Positions 43,740 through 52,092 of a DNA stretch of 64,000 nt are shown here, piece after piece. Under the pieces are notes generated by a model. It searched no databases. It saw nothing but the letters and a program-made list of their open reading frames with translations, and had not been told where the DNA came from. Numbering within the stretch: position 1 is the stretch's first letter; every line of letters begins with the position of its first letter. The DNA is from Rossellomorea aquimaris. GTDB lineage: Bacteria; Bacillota; Bacilli; Bacillales; Bacillaceae_B. Where the stretch lies: positions 992,001-1,056,000 of the forward strand of contig NZ_JAIVAT010000003.1 of assembly GCF_020172085.1 (NCBI RefSeq), written 5' to 3'. The translations under genes were made by a program, and so were the position numbers.

Positions 43740-44570
43740 ATGCATACCATTTGGAAAGGTTCCATCAGTTTTGGACTGGTGAACATCCCCATAAAACTTC
43801 ATGCTGCTACAGAAGATCGAGATATCAAGCTGCGGTCACTTCATAAGGAGTGCCATACTCCAATTAAGTATGAAAAAGTATGCCCTGCGTGTGAAATAGA
43901 ATTGGATCAAGCCGATATTGTGAAGGGTTATGAAGTGACAAAAGGTAAATTTGTTGTGCTTGAAGATGAGGAACTGAAAGAGTTGAAGGAAGCAAGTGGA
44001 GATAAGGCAGTGGAAATCGTGGACTTTATCAAGATGGAGGAAATCGATCCGATTTTCTTTGATAGAAGTTATTTTGTTTCTCCGAATGAAGGTGGGAAGA
44101 AGGCCTATTCCCTCTTGAGGAAAGCCCTTCAGGAATCAGGGAAAGTAGGGATTGCCAAAATCACGATGAGGTCGAAGGAACAGCTTTCCATCGTACGTGT
44201 ATATGAGCAAACACTCGTTATGGAAACCATCCATTATCCTGATGAGGTAAGGGGAACAGGGGATGTCCCGAATGTGCCCGAACAGGATGATATAACAGAG
44301 AAAGAATTAAAGACCGCTACCATGCTCATCGATCAATTGACGACAGAATTCCAGCCGGAAAATTATAAAGATCAATACCGAGAACGATTAAGTCAACTGA
44401 TAGAGTCAAAACAGACAGGGGAAAAAATGGTCACATCCAAAGAAAAGCAGCCTAAAGAAAACGTAACAGATTTAATGGCGGCACTCCAAGCATCCATTGA
44501 ATCGTCCAAGCCTAAAAAGGCGAAGAAAACAACCAAAAAGAAAACGACTTCAAAGAAAAAAGCTCAATAG
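43740..44570 (+). CDS. ku: Bacterial Ku protein
   Basis: A 276-residue DNA-end-binding protein. It begins MHTIWKGSISFGLVNIPIKL and carries the Ku core, including LHKECHTPIKYEKVCP and VDFIKMEEIDPIFFDRSYF. The C-terminal 25 residues are almost all Lys, Thr and Ser (KPKKAKKTTKKKTT), a DNA-binding tail known in other Ku proteins. It forms a homodimer ring and recruits LigD, the divergent neighbour. ATG 43740 is placed by the Ku consensus; GGAGGG lies 11 nt upstream. Confidence 0.95.
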   Translation: MHTIWKGSISFGLVNIPIKLHAATEDRDIKLRSLHKECHTPIKYEKVCPACEIELDQADIVKGYEVTKGKFVVLEDEELKELKEASGDKAVEIVDFIKMEEIDPIFFDRSYFVSPNEGGKKAYSLLRKALQESGKVGIAKITMRSKEQLSIVRVYEQTLVMETIHYPDEVRGTGDVPNVPEQDDITEKELKTATMLIDQLTTEFQPENYKDQYRERLSQLIESKQTGEKMVTSKEKQPKENVTDLMAALQASIESSKPKKAKKTTKKKTTSKKKAQ

Positions 44571-44600
44571 AAGCCGTGAGGTAAGGGAGAGGAAGAAGTC

Positions 44601-45266
44601 TTGAAGGAGAAACATATCAAACAAGGCGTCTTTGTCGCTGTATCATTCGTGTGTTTGATGGTATTTACTTGGGGATTCGTATCGATTGTTGAAGAATGGA
44701 AAGAAAATGAAATTGCTCGGTTCGATAATGGAGTATTCGACATTGTCAGGGGAACGATTTCACCCAAATTAACGGAAATCATGACCTCCATCACTTTTTT
44801 GGGAGGAATAAAGGGAATTACCGTTTTCACTGTATGTGTCGTGCTCATCCTTTTATTTATGAAGAAGTATCCCCTAGCTCTATTCGTATCGATCACCATC
44901 GTCACGGGGGCTGGTTTCAATGGACTGTTAAAATGGATATTTAAACGGGAGCGCCCTGATATAGAGGCGTTGATCCAACAGGGGGGATATAGTTTTCCTA
45001 GCGGTCATTCCATGAGTTCATTCATTTTCTACGGTTCCCTGGCATTCATTCTTTTTCGTGCATCGGATCGTAAGCGGTATAAATGGGCTAGTGTGATGGT
45101 GGTTGCCACCCTGGTCTTACTAATAGGACTGAGCAGGGTGTATTTGGGTGTCCATTACCCAAGTGACATACTAGGGGGCTTTACTGCAGGCGGAGCATGG
45201 CTGACACTTTGCATCACGATCTATATGTATTTTTATAAGCGAAAGCATTGGAAGGAAGAAGAGTAA
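44601..45266 (+). CDS. PAP2-family membrane phosphatase
   Basis: A 221-residue protein with about six membrane helices and the three-part phosphatase motif: KWIFKRERPD, SFPSGHSM and SRVYLGVHYPSD. Such enzymes dephosphorylate isoprenoid or glycerolipid phosphates on the outer face. The TTG start follows AGGGAGAGGAAGAAGTC. It begins 30 nt after ku and may be co-transcribed, though a functional tie is not obvious. Confidence 0.92.
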   Translation: MKEKHIKQGVFVAVSFVCLMVFTWGFVSIVEEWKENEIARFDNGVFDIVRGTISPKLTEIMTSITFLGGIKGITVFTVCVVLILLFMKKYPLALFVSITIVTGAGFNGLLKWIFKRERPDIEALIQQGGYSFPSGHSMSSFIFYGSLAFILFRASDRKRYKWASVMVVATLVLLIGLSRVYLGVHYPSDILGGFTAGGAWLTLCITIYMYFYKRKHWKEEE

Positions 45267-45273
45267 TGGTAAG

Positions 45274-45308
45274 AAAACACGCTCAGGAAACTCCTGAGCG
45301 TGTTTTAA
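45274..45308. terminator. Bidirectional terminator
   Basis: AAAACACGCTCAGGA and TCCTGAGCGTGTTTT form a 15-bp stem between convergent genes. Confidence 0.9.
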
Positions 45309-45310
45309 AA

Positions 45311-46861
45311 TTAAAACAAATTAAAGATGTAAGGTCCAATGGATGAGACGTAAAGGAGAATGTAAATTCCCATGAAGTAAAATACGCCTCCGAATGTTCC
45401 CCAATCTGGATCTCGTCCAACTTTCCAAAGAAGCGCAGTAAGGGCGCTTATGACCAGCAGTAGGACATACTCACTTCCTGTAAACGTGAGGTAGTCTGGT
45501 GCGGAAAAGTAGAAATAATCTCCCATCGCTTTACCGATGAACGTCAATGGCATGAGGATAAACAGAATGATGGAAGCATATTCTACCCAGTTAATTTCCT
45601 CCTTCTCAAATATATTCGGTTTGAACATATAAAGGAGAATCAGGACAAACAGGGAAGGAAGGACCCAATAAAACGATACCAAAATGGTGATTAAACTGCT
45701 GAACAGCATGAGGACAGCATTATTAACCGCTTCTTTTACGCTTCGTTTCGACCATTCCGTACTCTTCATAATGGCTTCTTTGTTCTTTGATGCTCCGAAT
45801 AATTCATAATAATCACCGCCATAATCGAGCCATGCAATACTTTCTTCCGTGATCTGCACAGGTGAGTAGGTAAAGTGCTTGGTTGTGCTGATCGGTGAGG
45901 CTGCAAACGTAGTGGATTCATTGTATGGAGCCACATACAGGCTGATAGCATTCTGATCCCCTACTCGATGGCTCTCCGATGTAAAGAGAATGGAAGGCTT
46001 TCCGTCAATGGAAGCGAACTGCACGGATCGAGGACTTTCCAATGGATAGCCTGATTGTTGATTGGTGAATTTTAGCTTTTTAGGTTTGAGTATATCCTTT
46101 CCAATATCATCAATCGGGGTTTCTAATTTGAAAATTTTATAGGATAAGGTTCCTTGAGCCCGCATCTCTTCATTATACAAAACGTTTAATTGATTGTTAG
46201 CCTTTGAAAAAGACAGGCCGGTAATATGGTGGCTCGTTGCAGAATTGACGATAGCGAATGGGAGCTTTACCAATTGCAGACCTTCATCCATGAAATAAAG
46301 GATTGAATGTGCATCATCCTGCCTGATTTGAAGTACGGCACTTCCGTTCGTTCCTATGTATGTATCCTGGACTTCACCTTTGAATCTGAATACCTCTTTA
46401 GTGGTTAGGTCATCTGGATTGAAAGAGTAGAGAACCTCATTCTTCCAATAATATATAGCCTGAGCAGATGTACTGATCCCTGTTACGTTATCGTCGATTG
46501 TTTTTTCTTGATCATCCCCTGAAAGAATGAGTTGATCATCCTTTATTTGTACAACATTCTTCCCATCTGACCAGAAGGGTTTGCCTCGTGTAACACTGGT
46601 ATTGAGTGTGTTTTCTTTCGTTGGATTCAACGATTCATCTAATGAATACTGAACCACCTCTCCTTTGCTTGCAAGAAAGAGCCCTTCTTCCCCATAAAAG
46701 GAAAGTGGACGTTCTTCAGATTGGTATCCCAGAGGAATGGACCGGCTCCACTCCGGGTCCGGCTGTTGTTTGACATTTAGCAGCTGATGGAAGAAAAGTG
46801 CCCCAATACACAAAAGGACTAACACGATGGGTATTCCAAAAGCTTTAAGTTTTGCTCTCAC
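45311..46861 (-). CDS. Large membrane protein of unknown function, 516 aa
   Basis: One N-terminal membrane helix (about residues 8-27), an outward domain of about 350 residues that is nearly all beta (repeats like SDGKNVVQIKDDQLILSG and KNEVLYSFNPDDL suggest a beta-propeller), then four or five C-terminal membrane helices (from about 385). No catalytic motif is seen. I do not recognise the family. The GTG start follows GAGGGGGAATCATA; this ribosome site is complementary over 9 nt to the C-rich stretch of the sRNA encoded divergently at 47007. Confidence 0.75.
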   Translation of the reverse strand: MRAKLKAFGIPIVLVLLCIGALFFHQLLNVKQQPDPEWSRSIPLGYQSEERPLSFYGEEGLFLASKGEVVQYSLDESLNPTKENTLNTSVTRGKPFWSDGKNVVQIKDDQLILSGDDQEKTIDDNVTGISTSAQAIYYWKNEVLYSFNPDDLTTKEVFRFKGEVQDTYIGTNGSAVLQIRQDDAHSILYFMDEGLQLVKLPFAIVNSATSHHITGLSFSKANNQLNVLYNEEMRAQGTLSYKIFKLETPIDDIGKDILKPKKLKFTNQQSGYPLESPRSVQFASIDGKPSILFTSESHRVGDQNAISLYVAPYNESTTFAASPISTTKHFTYSPVQITEESIAWLDYGGDYYELFGASKNKEAIMKSTEWSKRSVKEAVNNAVLMLFSSLITILVSFYWVLPSLFVLILLYMFKPNIFEKEEINWVEYASIILFILMPLTFIGKAMGDYFYFSAPDYLTFTGSEYVLLLVISALTALLWKVGRDPDWGTFGGVFYFMGIYILLYVSSIGPYIFNLF

Positions 46862-46971
46862 TATGATTCCCCCTCAATTTATCTCTTTTTTACGTGAGTA
46901 CAATTTAGAATTTTACCACAATTCTATTCATTAATCACCAATATTTTCCTTCATCTAAATAATCTTCTGTA

Positions 46972-47020
46972 TTGACTTTTTATTTTGGGGATATTACAAT
47001 GATATTGAAAATCATTCTCA
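46972..47020 (+). promoter_or_regulatory. SigA promoter with Fur box
   Basis: TTGACT (46972) and TACAAT (46995) are 17 nt apart. TGAAAATCATTCTCA (47006-47020) matches the 15-bp Fur core TGATAATNATTATCA at all but two of its fixed positions and covers the expected start of transcription. Iron-dependent repression is inferred. Confidence 0.8.
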
Positions 47021-47131
47021 CTAAACAAAAGAGTTCCCCCTCTTTCATATAAGAGAGTGATTCATGAAAACCCCCCCTTTTATTAAATGAAAAGTCAGGC
47101 CTGAAGCATTTGCTTCAGGCCTGACTTTTTC
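47007..47131 (+). ncRNA. fsrA: Candidate iron-responsive sRNA, FsrA-like
   Basis: A Fur-box promoter drives a transcript of about 125 nt that ends in a long hairpin (47091-47128, arms AAGTCAGGCCTGAAGCA / TGCTTCAGGCCTGACTT) with a T tract. The body has no real ORF but two C-rich single-stranded stretches, TTCCCCCTC (47034) and ACCCCCCC (47070-47077). B. subtilis FsrA has exactly this build: Fur-repressed, short, C-rich seeds that block G-rich ribosome sites of iron-protein mRNAs. Identity is by architecture; I have not compared full sequences. Start is estimated from the promoter. Confidence 0.72.
47091..47131 (+). terminator. Terminator of the sRNA
   Basis: A stem of about 15-17 bp (AAGTCAGGCCTGAAG / CTTCAGGCCTGACTT) is followed by five T. 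Confidence 0.92.
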
Positions 47132-47197
47132 TTGCATTTCCTGTCATCCTGTCGTAAATTGTTAAAGGATGTTTCAATAAAGGAGGGATAAAGGAAA

Positions 47198-47473
47198 GTG
47201 AACGATAAAAGCGATAAACGGTTTCGGGTGGCCAACCACGAAGCATTGATTGGGATTGCCCTCGTTCTTATAAATTTTTTATGGTGGTATGGGTTTGCAT
47301 TCGGGCTCGGAGGTCAGTCTGTTACAGATTACGATTGGATCCTTGGGATGCCTGCATGGTTCTTCTATAGTTGCATTGTTGGCTTTCTCCTAATGGTCAT
47401 ATTAGTGATTGCTGTCGTTAAACTCCTTCTGACTGATATTCCTTTTGACGAAGAGGAGGGTGACCATGAATAG
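47198..47473 (+). CDS. YhdT-like small subunit (DUF997)
   Basis: A 91-residue protein with two membrane helices, of the DUF997/YhdT family: ALIGIALVLINFLWWYGFAFG and WILGMPAWFFYSC. Genes of this family precede panF in many bacteria and are thought to support the symporter. The GTG start follows AAAGGAGGGATAAAGGAAA. The C-terminal tail is acidic. It overlaps panF by 8 bp. Confidence 0.9.
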   Translation: MNDKSDKRFRVANHEALIGIALVLINFLWWYGFAFGLGGQSVTDYDWILGMPAWFFYSCIVGFLLMVILVIAVVKLLLTDIPFDEEEGDHE

Positions 47474-48908
47474 TATGGCATTGATTCCCTTATTTGCATT
47501 TTTACTATTGATTTTTATAGTGGGGATTTATACAGCCAGAAATGTTAGCAAATCAAATTCGTTTGTACAGGAATATTTCCTCGGGAGCCGTCAGCTCGGA
47601 GGGTTTATCCTGGCGATGACAATGATCGCTACATACGGAAGTGCCAGCAGTTTCATTGGCGGACCGGGAGCTGCCTATACATATGGGTTATCATGGGTGC
47701 TTCTGGCCATGAGTCAGGTTGTGACTGGGTACTTTGTCCTCCTGATTCTGGGGAAAAAGTTTGCCATCATGTCACGAAAGTATAAAGCTGTGACATTAAT
47801 CGATTATTTACAAGGTCGTTACAGAAGCAACAAGATTACTATTTTATCTGCCATCAGTATCATCCTATTTTTATTTTCGGCTATGATTGCCCAGTGGGTA
47901 GGCGGTGCTAGACTCATTGAATCATTGACGGGATTGAGTTATGAAGCGGCTCTGTTCCTCTTTGCTGTATCGGTTCTCGTGTATGTCATTATAGGAGGAT
48001 TCCGCGCGGTTGCCGTCACAGACGCCATTCAGGGAGTGGTCATGCTTGGAGGGACACTTATTCTCCTAGTAGCCACGATCATGGCAGGTGGGGGGATGGA
48101 AAAGATCATGATGGATCTCCAGGCTGAAAACCCTAATTTATTAAGTCCTCACGGGCCGAATGGGGAACTGAGTGCCAGGTATATTTCTTCTTTCTGGATT
48201 CTTGTGGGAGTAGGTGTCGTTGGACTACCTCAAGTAGCTGTGAGGGCGATGAGTTATAAAAATTCCCGGTCCCTGCACAGGGCATTGATCATCGGCACGA
48301 TTGTCGTTGGTTCTATTATGCTTGGCATGCATCTTATTGGTGTACTTGCAAGAGCTGTCGTTCCGGGAATCGAAGTGGCAGATAAAGTCATGCCGCTCCT
48401 TGCGTTGGAGGTTCTCCCACCCTGGCTTGCGGGTATAGTACTGGCAGCGCCTATGGCTGCCATCATGTCAACGGTCGATTCTTTGCTGTTGATTGTTTCA
48501 TCCGCAATTGTAAAAGATGTCTATATGAATTTCATTAACAAAGATGCTAAAGAAAAACAAATTAAGACGATTAGTTTCTGGGTGACAAGTGTAACGGGGA
48601 TACTTGTTTTTCTACTTGCATTAAGTCCGCCTGATTTGATCATCTGGCTTAATTTATTTTCTTTCGGTGGCCTTGAATCGGTCTTTATCTGGCCAATCGT
48701 ATTGGGGCTTTACTGGAAAAAGGGGAATGGTGCCGGTGCGTTCGCTTCCATGATTTCGGGACTTTTGGCGTATATTTTATTTCATAGCTTTGCTCCAAAC
48801 TATTTGGATATGCATACGGTCATCTTTCCGATTATCATCTCTTTTTTCATGTATGTATTGGTTTCGCTGGCCACACAATCTAAACACGAGATGGATGGGT
48901 TTAACTAA
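47466..48908 (+). CDS. panF: Sodium/pantothenate symporter PanF
   Basis: A 480-residue sodium:solute symporter with 12-13 membrane helices. Family signs are FLGSRQLGGFILAMTMIATY, SASSFIGGPGAAYTYG, YVIIGGFRAVAVTDAIQG and MAAIMSTVDSLLLIVSSA (sodium site). Length and the YhdT partner gene agree with PanF, which imports pantothenate for CoA. ATG 47466 follows GAGGAGGGTGACC. Confidence 0.92.
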   Translation: MNSMALIPLFAFLLLIFIVGIYTARNVSKSNSFVQEYFLGSRQLGGFILAMTMIATYGSASSFIGGPGAAYTYGLSWVLLAMSQVVTGYFVLLILGKKFAIMSRKYKAVTLIDYLQGRYRSNKITILSAISIILFLFSAMIAQWVGGARLIESLTGLSYEAALFLFAVSVLVYVIIGGFRAVAVTDAIQGVVMLGGTLILLVATIMAGGGMEKIMMDLQAENPNLLSPHGPNGELSARYISSFWILVGVGVVGLPQVAVRAMSYKNSRSLHRALIIGTIVVGSIMLGMHLIGVLARAVVPGIEVADKVMPLLALEVLPPWLAGIVLAAPMAAIMSTVDSLLLIVSSAIVKDVYMNFINKDAKEKQIKTISFWVTSVTGILVFLLALSPPDLIIWLNLFSFGGLESVFIWPIVLGLYWKKGNGAGAFASMISGLLAYILFHSFAPNYLDMHTVIFPIIISFFMYVLVSLATQSKHEMDGFN

Positions 48909-48921
48909 CCCATCCATTTTT
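48891..48921 (+). terminator. Terminator after panF
   Basis: ATGGATGGGTTA and AACCCATCCAT arms, with a T run, overlap the panF stop codon. Confidence 0.85.
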
Positions 48922-48982
48922 GTCTTTTTAGGTGAAAAAGAGTACATTGGATAGAAACTAATGACGGATTGGGTGAGGGAAA

Positions 48983-50479
48983 ATGGATCATTCTGTTATT
49001 GTAGTCGGAGGAGGTATCGGGGGGCTGACTGCAGCAGCCCTTCTCGGTAGTGAAGGATTCCGTGTACAGATTCTGGAAGCATCACGGGAATGGGGTGGAT
49101 GTTCAGGGAAGTTCCAACGGGGAAACGTTGTATATCCTGTTGGGGCGACTCTAGGCATGGGGTTTGAAACAGGCGGGATTCATCAGCGTATCTTCTCATA
49201 CTTGGGTATCATCCCCCCACCTCATCTGCCGCTCGAGCAGGTGATGGACGTTCACCTTCCTCATGTTAGCTTGACATTTCATCGGGATAGGGAAACCCAT
49301 GTGAATGAACTAAAGAAAGCTTTCCCGGAAATAGCCAATCAAATTGACTATTACTTTAAAGAAGTATACAAGGTGGCAAAGGAAATCCGTCATTTAATGG
49401 GAGCAATGCCGATTCTCCCCCCTCAAACGGTGAAAGAATGGAAGGAACTCATCTTAAGTCTGCGTCCCGAATCAATGACCCTCATTCCATCGCTTAACAA
49501 AAACATGCTTCATCTGCTGAAAAAATACAGTCTTCATACTCATCTATCCTTTAAACACTTTATTGATGGACAGTTGATTGACAGTATGCAGGTGGTGAGC
49601 GATCAATGTTCGTTGTTATTAGGATGTCTGGCCCTCGATATCTACCATGAAGGAGCTTTTTACCTCGAAGGTGGATTATTCCATATAGCTCATAGTCTTC
49701 TCGATGCAGCAGAATCTGAGGGCGTCAAAGCGTCTTTGGGGAGGAAGGTAGTCGGTATTGATCGGGATGACCAAAATCATCAGTGGATGGTGTTTGATCA
49801 CAGGGGCAATGAATATAGAGCAAACCATGTCATATGCAACCTACCGGTTCAAACTCTTGAACCTCTGTTTCCTTCCAAATATGTACCGAAAATTAAACGC
49901 TATTTACAAGGAAAAGATAGTAAGGCTGTCTGGGGGACAATGTCACTTTACATTTTATTAAAGGAAGAAGTGATCCCGCAATCACTTCCTTTGTTTTCCC
50001 AGTTATGTACGAGTTCCAGGGGAAATATGACGGAAGGGGACCACCTTTTTCTCTCTTTATCACATCCAGAAGATCGTCAGCGTGCACCTGAAGGATTCCG
50101 GACCTTGACCGTATCCACACATACCAAATTAGACAATTGGAATACGAAAGAGAAATATGATTCTTACAAGAGTCTACTTCTACAGAAAATGCTGACTGCC
50201 ATTGAGTCAGCCATACCCTCTATTAGAGAGGGGATTGTCGAAATCTTTCCGGGTGCACCTAAGGCATGGGAGCGATTTACGGGTCGGCCCGGGGGGATTG
50301 TTGGAGGATTCCCTCAAACCAAAGAGCATGCCATGTTTAACAGTCTTTCGCACAGAACACCTTTGAGGAATATCTGGGTATGTGGTGACTCTGTTTTTCC
50401 AGGTGCGGGGACCATCGGTGTATCTGTGAGTGGTTACCATGTCTTTCATTCCATCACCGGAAAAAAGCTTTCCTTGTAA
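48983..50479 (+). CDS. CrtI/CrtD-type FAD oxidoreductase
   Basis: A 498-residue flavoprotein with N-terminal VVGGGIGGLTAAALLGSEGF, then EASREWGGCSGKF, and C-terminal CGDSVFPGAGTIGVSVSGYH. This C-terminal form (GDS-FPG-G) is typical of carotenoid isomerases and CrtD-type desaturases rather than the CrtN/CrtP type at 18649. It could act in the same pigment pathway although 30 kb apart; a non-carotenoid substrate is also possible. ATG follows GGGTGAGGGAAA. It stands alone, with a separate gene 48 nt downstream. Confidence 0.82.
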   Translation: MDHSVIVVGGGIGGLTAAALLGSEGFRVQILEASREWGGCSGKFQRGNVVYPVGATLGMGFETGGIHQRIFSYLGIIPPPHLPLEQVMDVHLPHVSLTFHRDRETHVNELKKAFPEIANQIDYYFKEVYKVAKEIRHLMGAMPILPPQTVKEWKELILSLRPESMTLIPSLNKNMLHLLKKYSLHTHLSFKHFIDGQLIDSMQVVSDQCSLLLGCLALDIYHEGAFYLEGGLFHIAHSLLDAAESEGVKASLGRKVVGIDRDDQNHQWMVFDHRGNEYRANHVICNLPVQTLEPLFPSKYVPKIKRYLQGKDSKAVWGTMSLYILLKEEVIPQSLPLFSQLCTSSRGNMTEGDHLFLSLSHPEDRQRAPEGFRTLTVSTHTKLDNWNTKEKYDSYKSLLLQKMLTAIESAIPSIREGIVEIFPGAPKAWERFTGRPGGIVGGFPQTKEHAMFNSLSHRTPLRNIWVCGDSVFPGAGTIGVSVSGYHVFHSITGKKLSL

Positions 50480-50527
50480 AGCAGGAATCCTGATTTGACT
50501 TGGAGAATACTGTGATGGGGTGATAAT

Positions 50528-51385
50528 ATGTATAAACTGACACAATATAAGGACCCATCAGCCTTCCACGACCGGGTGTACCCGCTTCTAATGGAAGATG
50601 AAGCGGCCAATAACCTGCCATTGGGTTTAGTGAACACAATGAAGACGAGTGACAAATATAAAGATCCTCTTCTTTTACTGGTTGAAAAGGAGGGAGGCGG
50701 CGTTGTGGGGTCATTCATTATGACTCCTCCCCATTATCTTGTAGGTACTCTGAAGGTGGAGGAAGAAGAGATTCTGGGAATCGTACAACGGCTAAAAACC
50801 TTTTGTGATGCTTTAAACATAGCCGTTCCTGGCTTTGTTTCCGAGAAAGAAACCGCATCTCAATTGACTAATGCCTGGTGTAGGCTGACAGGAAAGGGCT
50901 TCAAGGTCCGTATGAACCAACGTGTATATCAATTGAATAGGGTGAATGATATTACGTTAAGTAAAGGAAGAATGGTACCTGTACATACAGATCAAGAAGA
51001 ACTATTAGCCCGATGGATTAGTGGATTTGTCGCAGATACAGAAGTGACACCCATGTCTGATGAAGATGCACGTAAAAGGGCGAAAGATATGATTGAAAAT
51101 GAATCCTATGTGTTCTTTTGGGAAGTGGATGGACAACCGGTTTCCATGGCTAGGGCTGCAAGGAGAACAGAAAATGGAATTACCGTAAATTTTGTATATA
51201 CCCCTTCAGAACACAGGAAGAAAGGATACGCATCTTCTGTTGTGGCAGAACTTAGCCGCCTTTTACTGAAGGATCACTCCTTCTGTTCACTATATACAGA
51301 CCTGGATAATCCCACCTCAAACAAAATTTATATGGAAATAGGCTACAAGCCTGTTTGTGATTCGACGATGATTTCCATTGGGTGA
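50528..51385 (+). CDS. GNAT acetyltransferase with N-terminal GNAT-like half
   Basis: A 285-residue protein. The C-terminal half is a clear GNAT (FR47-type) domain: FFWEVDGQPVSMARAARR, then VNFVYTPSEHRKKGYASSVVAELS (acetyl-CoA loop) and LYTDLDNPTSNKIYMEIGYKP. The N-terminal half (YPLLMEDEAANNLPLGLV, GSFIMTPPHYLV) resembles a degenerate GNAT, as in the COG3393 group. Substrate is unknown. ATG 50528 follows GGGGTGATAAT. Confidence 0.88.
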   Translation: MYKLTQYKDPSAFHDRVYPLLMEDEAANNLPLGLVNTMKTSDKYKDPLLLLVEKEGGGVVGSFIMTPPHYLVGTLKVEEEEILGIVQRLKTFCDALNIAVPGFVSEKETASQLTNAWCRLTGKGFKVRMNQRVYQLNRVNDITLSKGRMVPVHTDQEELLARWISGFVADTEVTPMSDEDARKRAKDMIENESYVFFWEVDGQPVSMARAARRTENGITVNFVYTPSEHRKKGYASSVVAELSRLLLKDHSFCSLYTDLDNPTSNKIYMEIGYKPVCDSTMISIG

Positions 51386-51425
51386 ACCATTTAATACGAC
51401 ACTGAATATAATTTCAGATAAATGG

Positions 51426-51457
51426 TTGACATCGAGAAAAAAAGGGATTAGTATAAT
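51426..51457 (+). promoter_or_regulatory. Promoter candidate of the trp operon
   Basis: TTGACA (51426) and TATAAT (51452) are both perfect but 20 nt apart, longer than usual. They lie directly before the first T-box. Confidence 0.5.
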
Positions 51458-51469
51458 AAACAATTAATT

Positions 51470-51760
51470 AAATGAGCGAATGGCTATGACGAAGAGGAGT
51501 ACCTTTGATCGACACTTAAGAGAGCTGGTGGTTGGTGAGAACCAGTGTGAGCGGTCTTAGGGAATGGACTTCCGAGCCTCCAAACCGAAACCACCCGGAG
51601 TAGGCTTTGGCGAATGTCTTATCGTTACAAAAGACGTGTATTCAAGCATTCTGCTTTGATACGATTGAGTGGACTGTTTATGACAGTCAACAAAGGTGGC
51701 ACCACGGGTATCTCGTCCTTTACATGATGATGTAATGGAATATGAGATACCTTTTTTTTA
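51470..51760 (+). promoter_or_regulatory. T-box leader 1, tryptophan-specific
   Basis: Stem I opens with GAAGAGGAGTACC; the specifier loop holds GGAA-TGG-ACTTCC with Trp codon TGG at 51565-51567. The antiterminator T-box AAAGGTGGCACCACGGG is at 51692-51708. The terminator (51707-51759) pairs GGTATCTC with GAGATACC and ends in eight T. Uncharged tRNA-Trp should allow read-through. A second T-box follows directly. Confidence 0.93.
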
Positions 51761-51764
51761 TAAT

Positions 51765-52057
51765 CAAATATTGATAAATCGCTGATTAAGAGGAGTACAT
51801 TCAAGTGATGCATAACAGGGAGTTAAGGATAGTGAGACCTTAGCATGATAGCTTGTCTGGAATGGACTTATGAGAGATGATCTGAATGAAGTAGGATTGT
51901 CCGGATTTCCACCGTTAAAAGGATAGAGTATCGGGTGATTACACCCCGTACTTGAATCAAGAGGGGATACATATATGTATCCCAACTAAAGAGGTGGCAC
52001 CGCGGTCAGCATCGTCCTCTATGAACAGAGAGTTATGTTCATAGGGGACTTTTTTTA
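51765..52057 (+). promoter_or_regulatory. T-box leader 2, tryptophan-specific (tandem)
   Basis: It has AAGAGGAGTACA in stem I, specifier TGG at 51863-51865 within GGAATGGACTTATG, T-box GAGGTGGCACCGCGG at 51991-52005, and a terminator (52012-52057) with arms GTCCTCTATGAACA / TATGTTCATAGGGGAC and seven T. Together with leader 1 it gives two serial checks on tRNA-Trp charging before trpE. Confidence 0.94.
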
Positions 52058-52092
52058 TGGTTTTTAATGGAATGTTGAATTGGAGGCAAATA

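Noticed and set aside
47064-47090. Eight-residue ORF (MKTPPFIK) inside the sRNA
   Set aside because: It spans a C-rich seed and is too short to judge; a dual-function RNA is possible but unsupported.
51470-52092. TRAP-binding site in the trp leader
   Set aside because: No run of spaced GAG/TAG triplets is seen; two full T-boxes explain the region.
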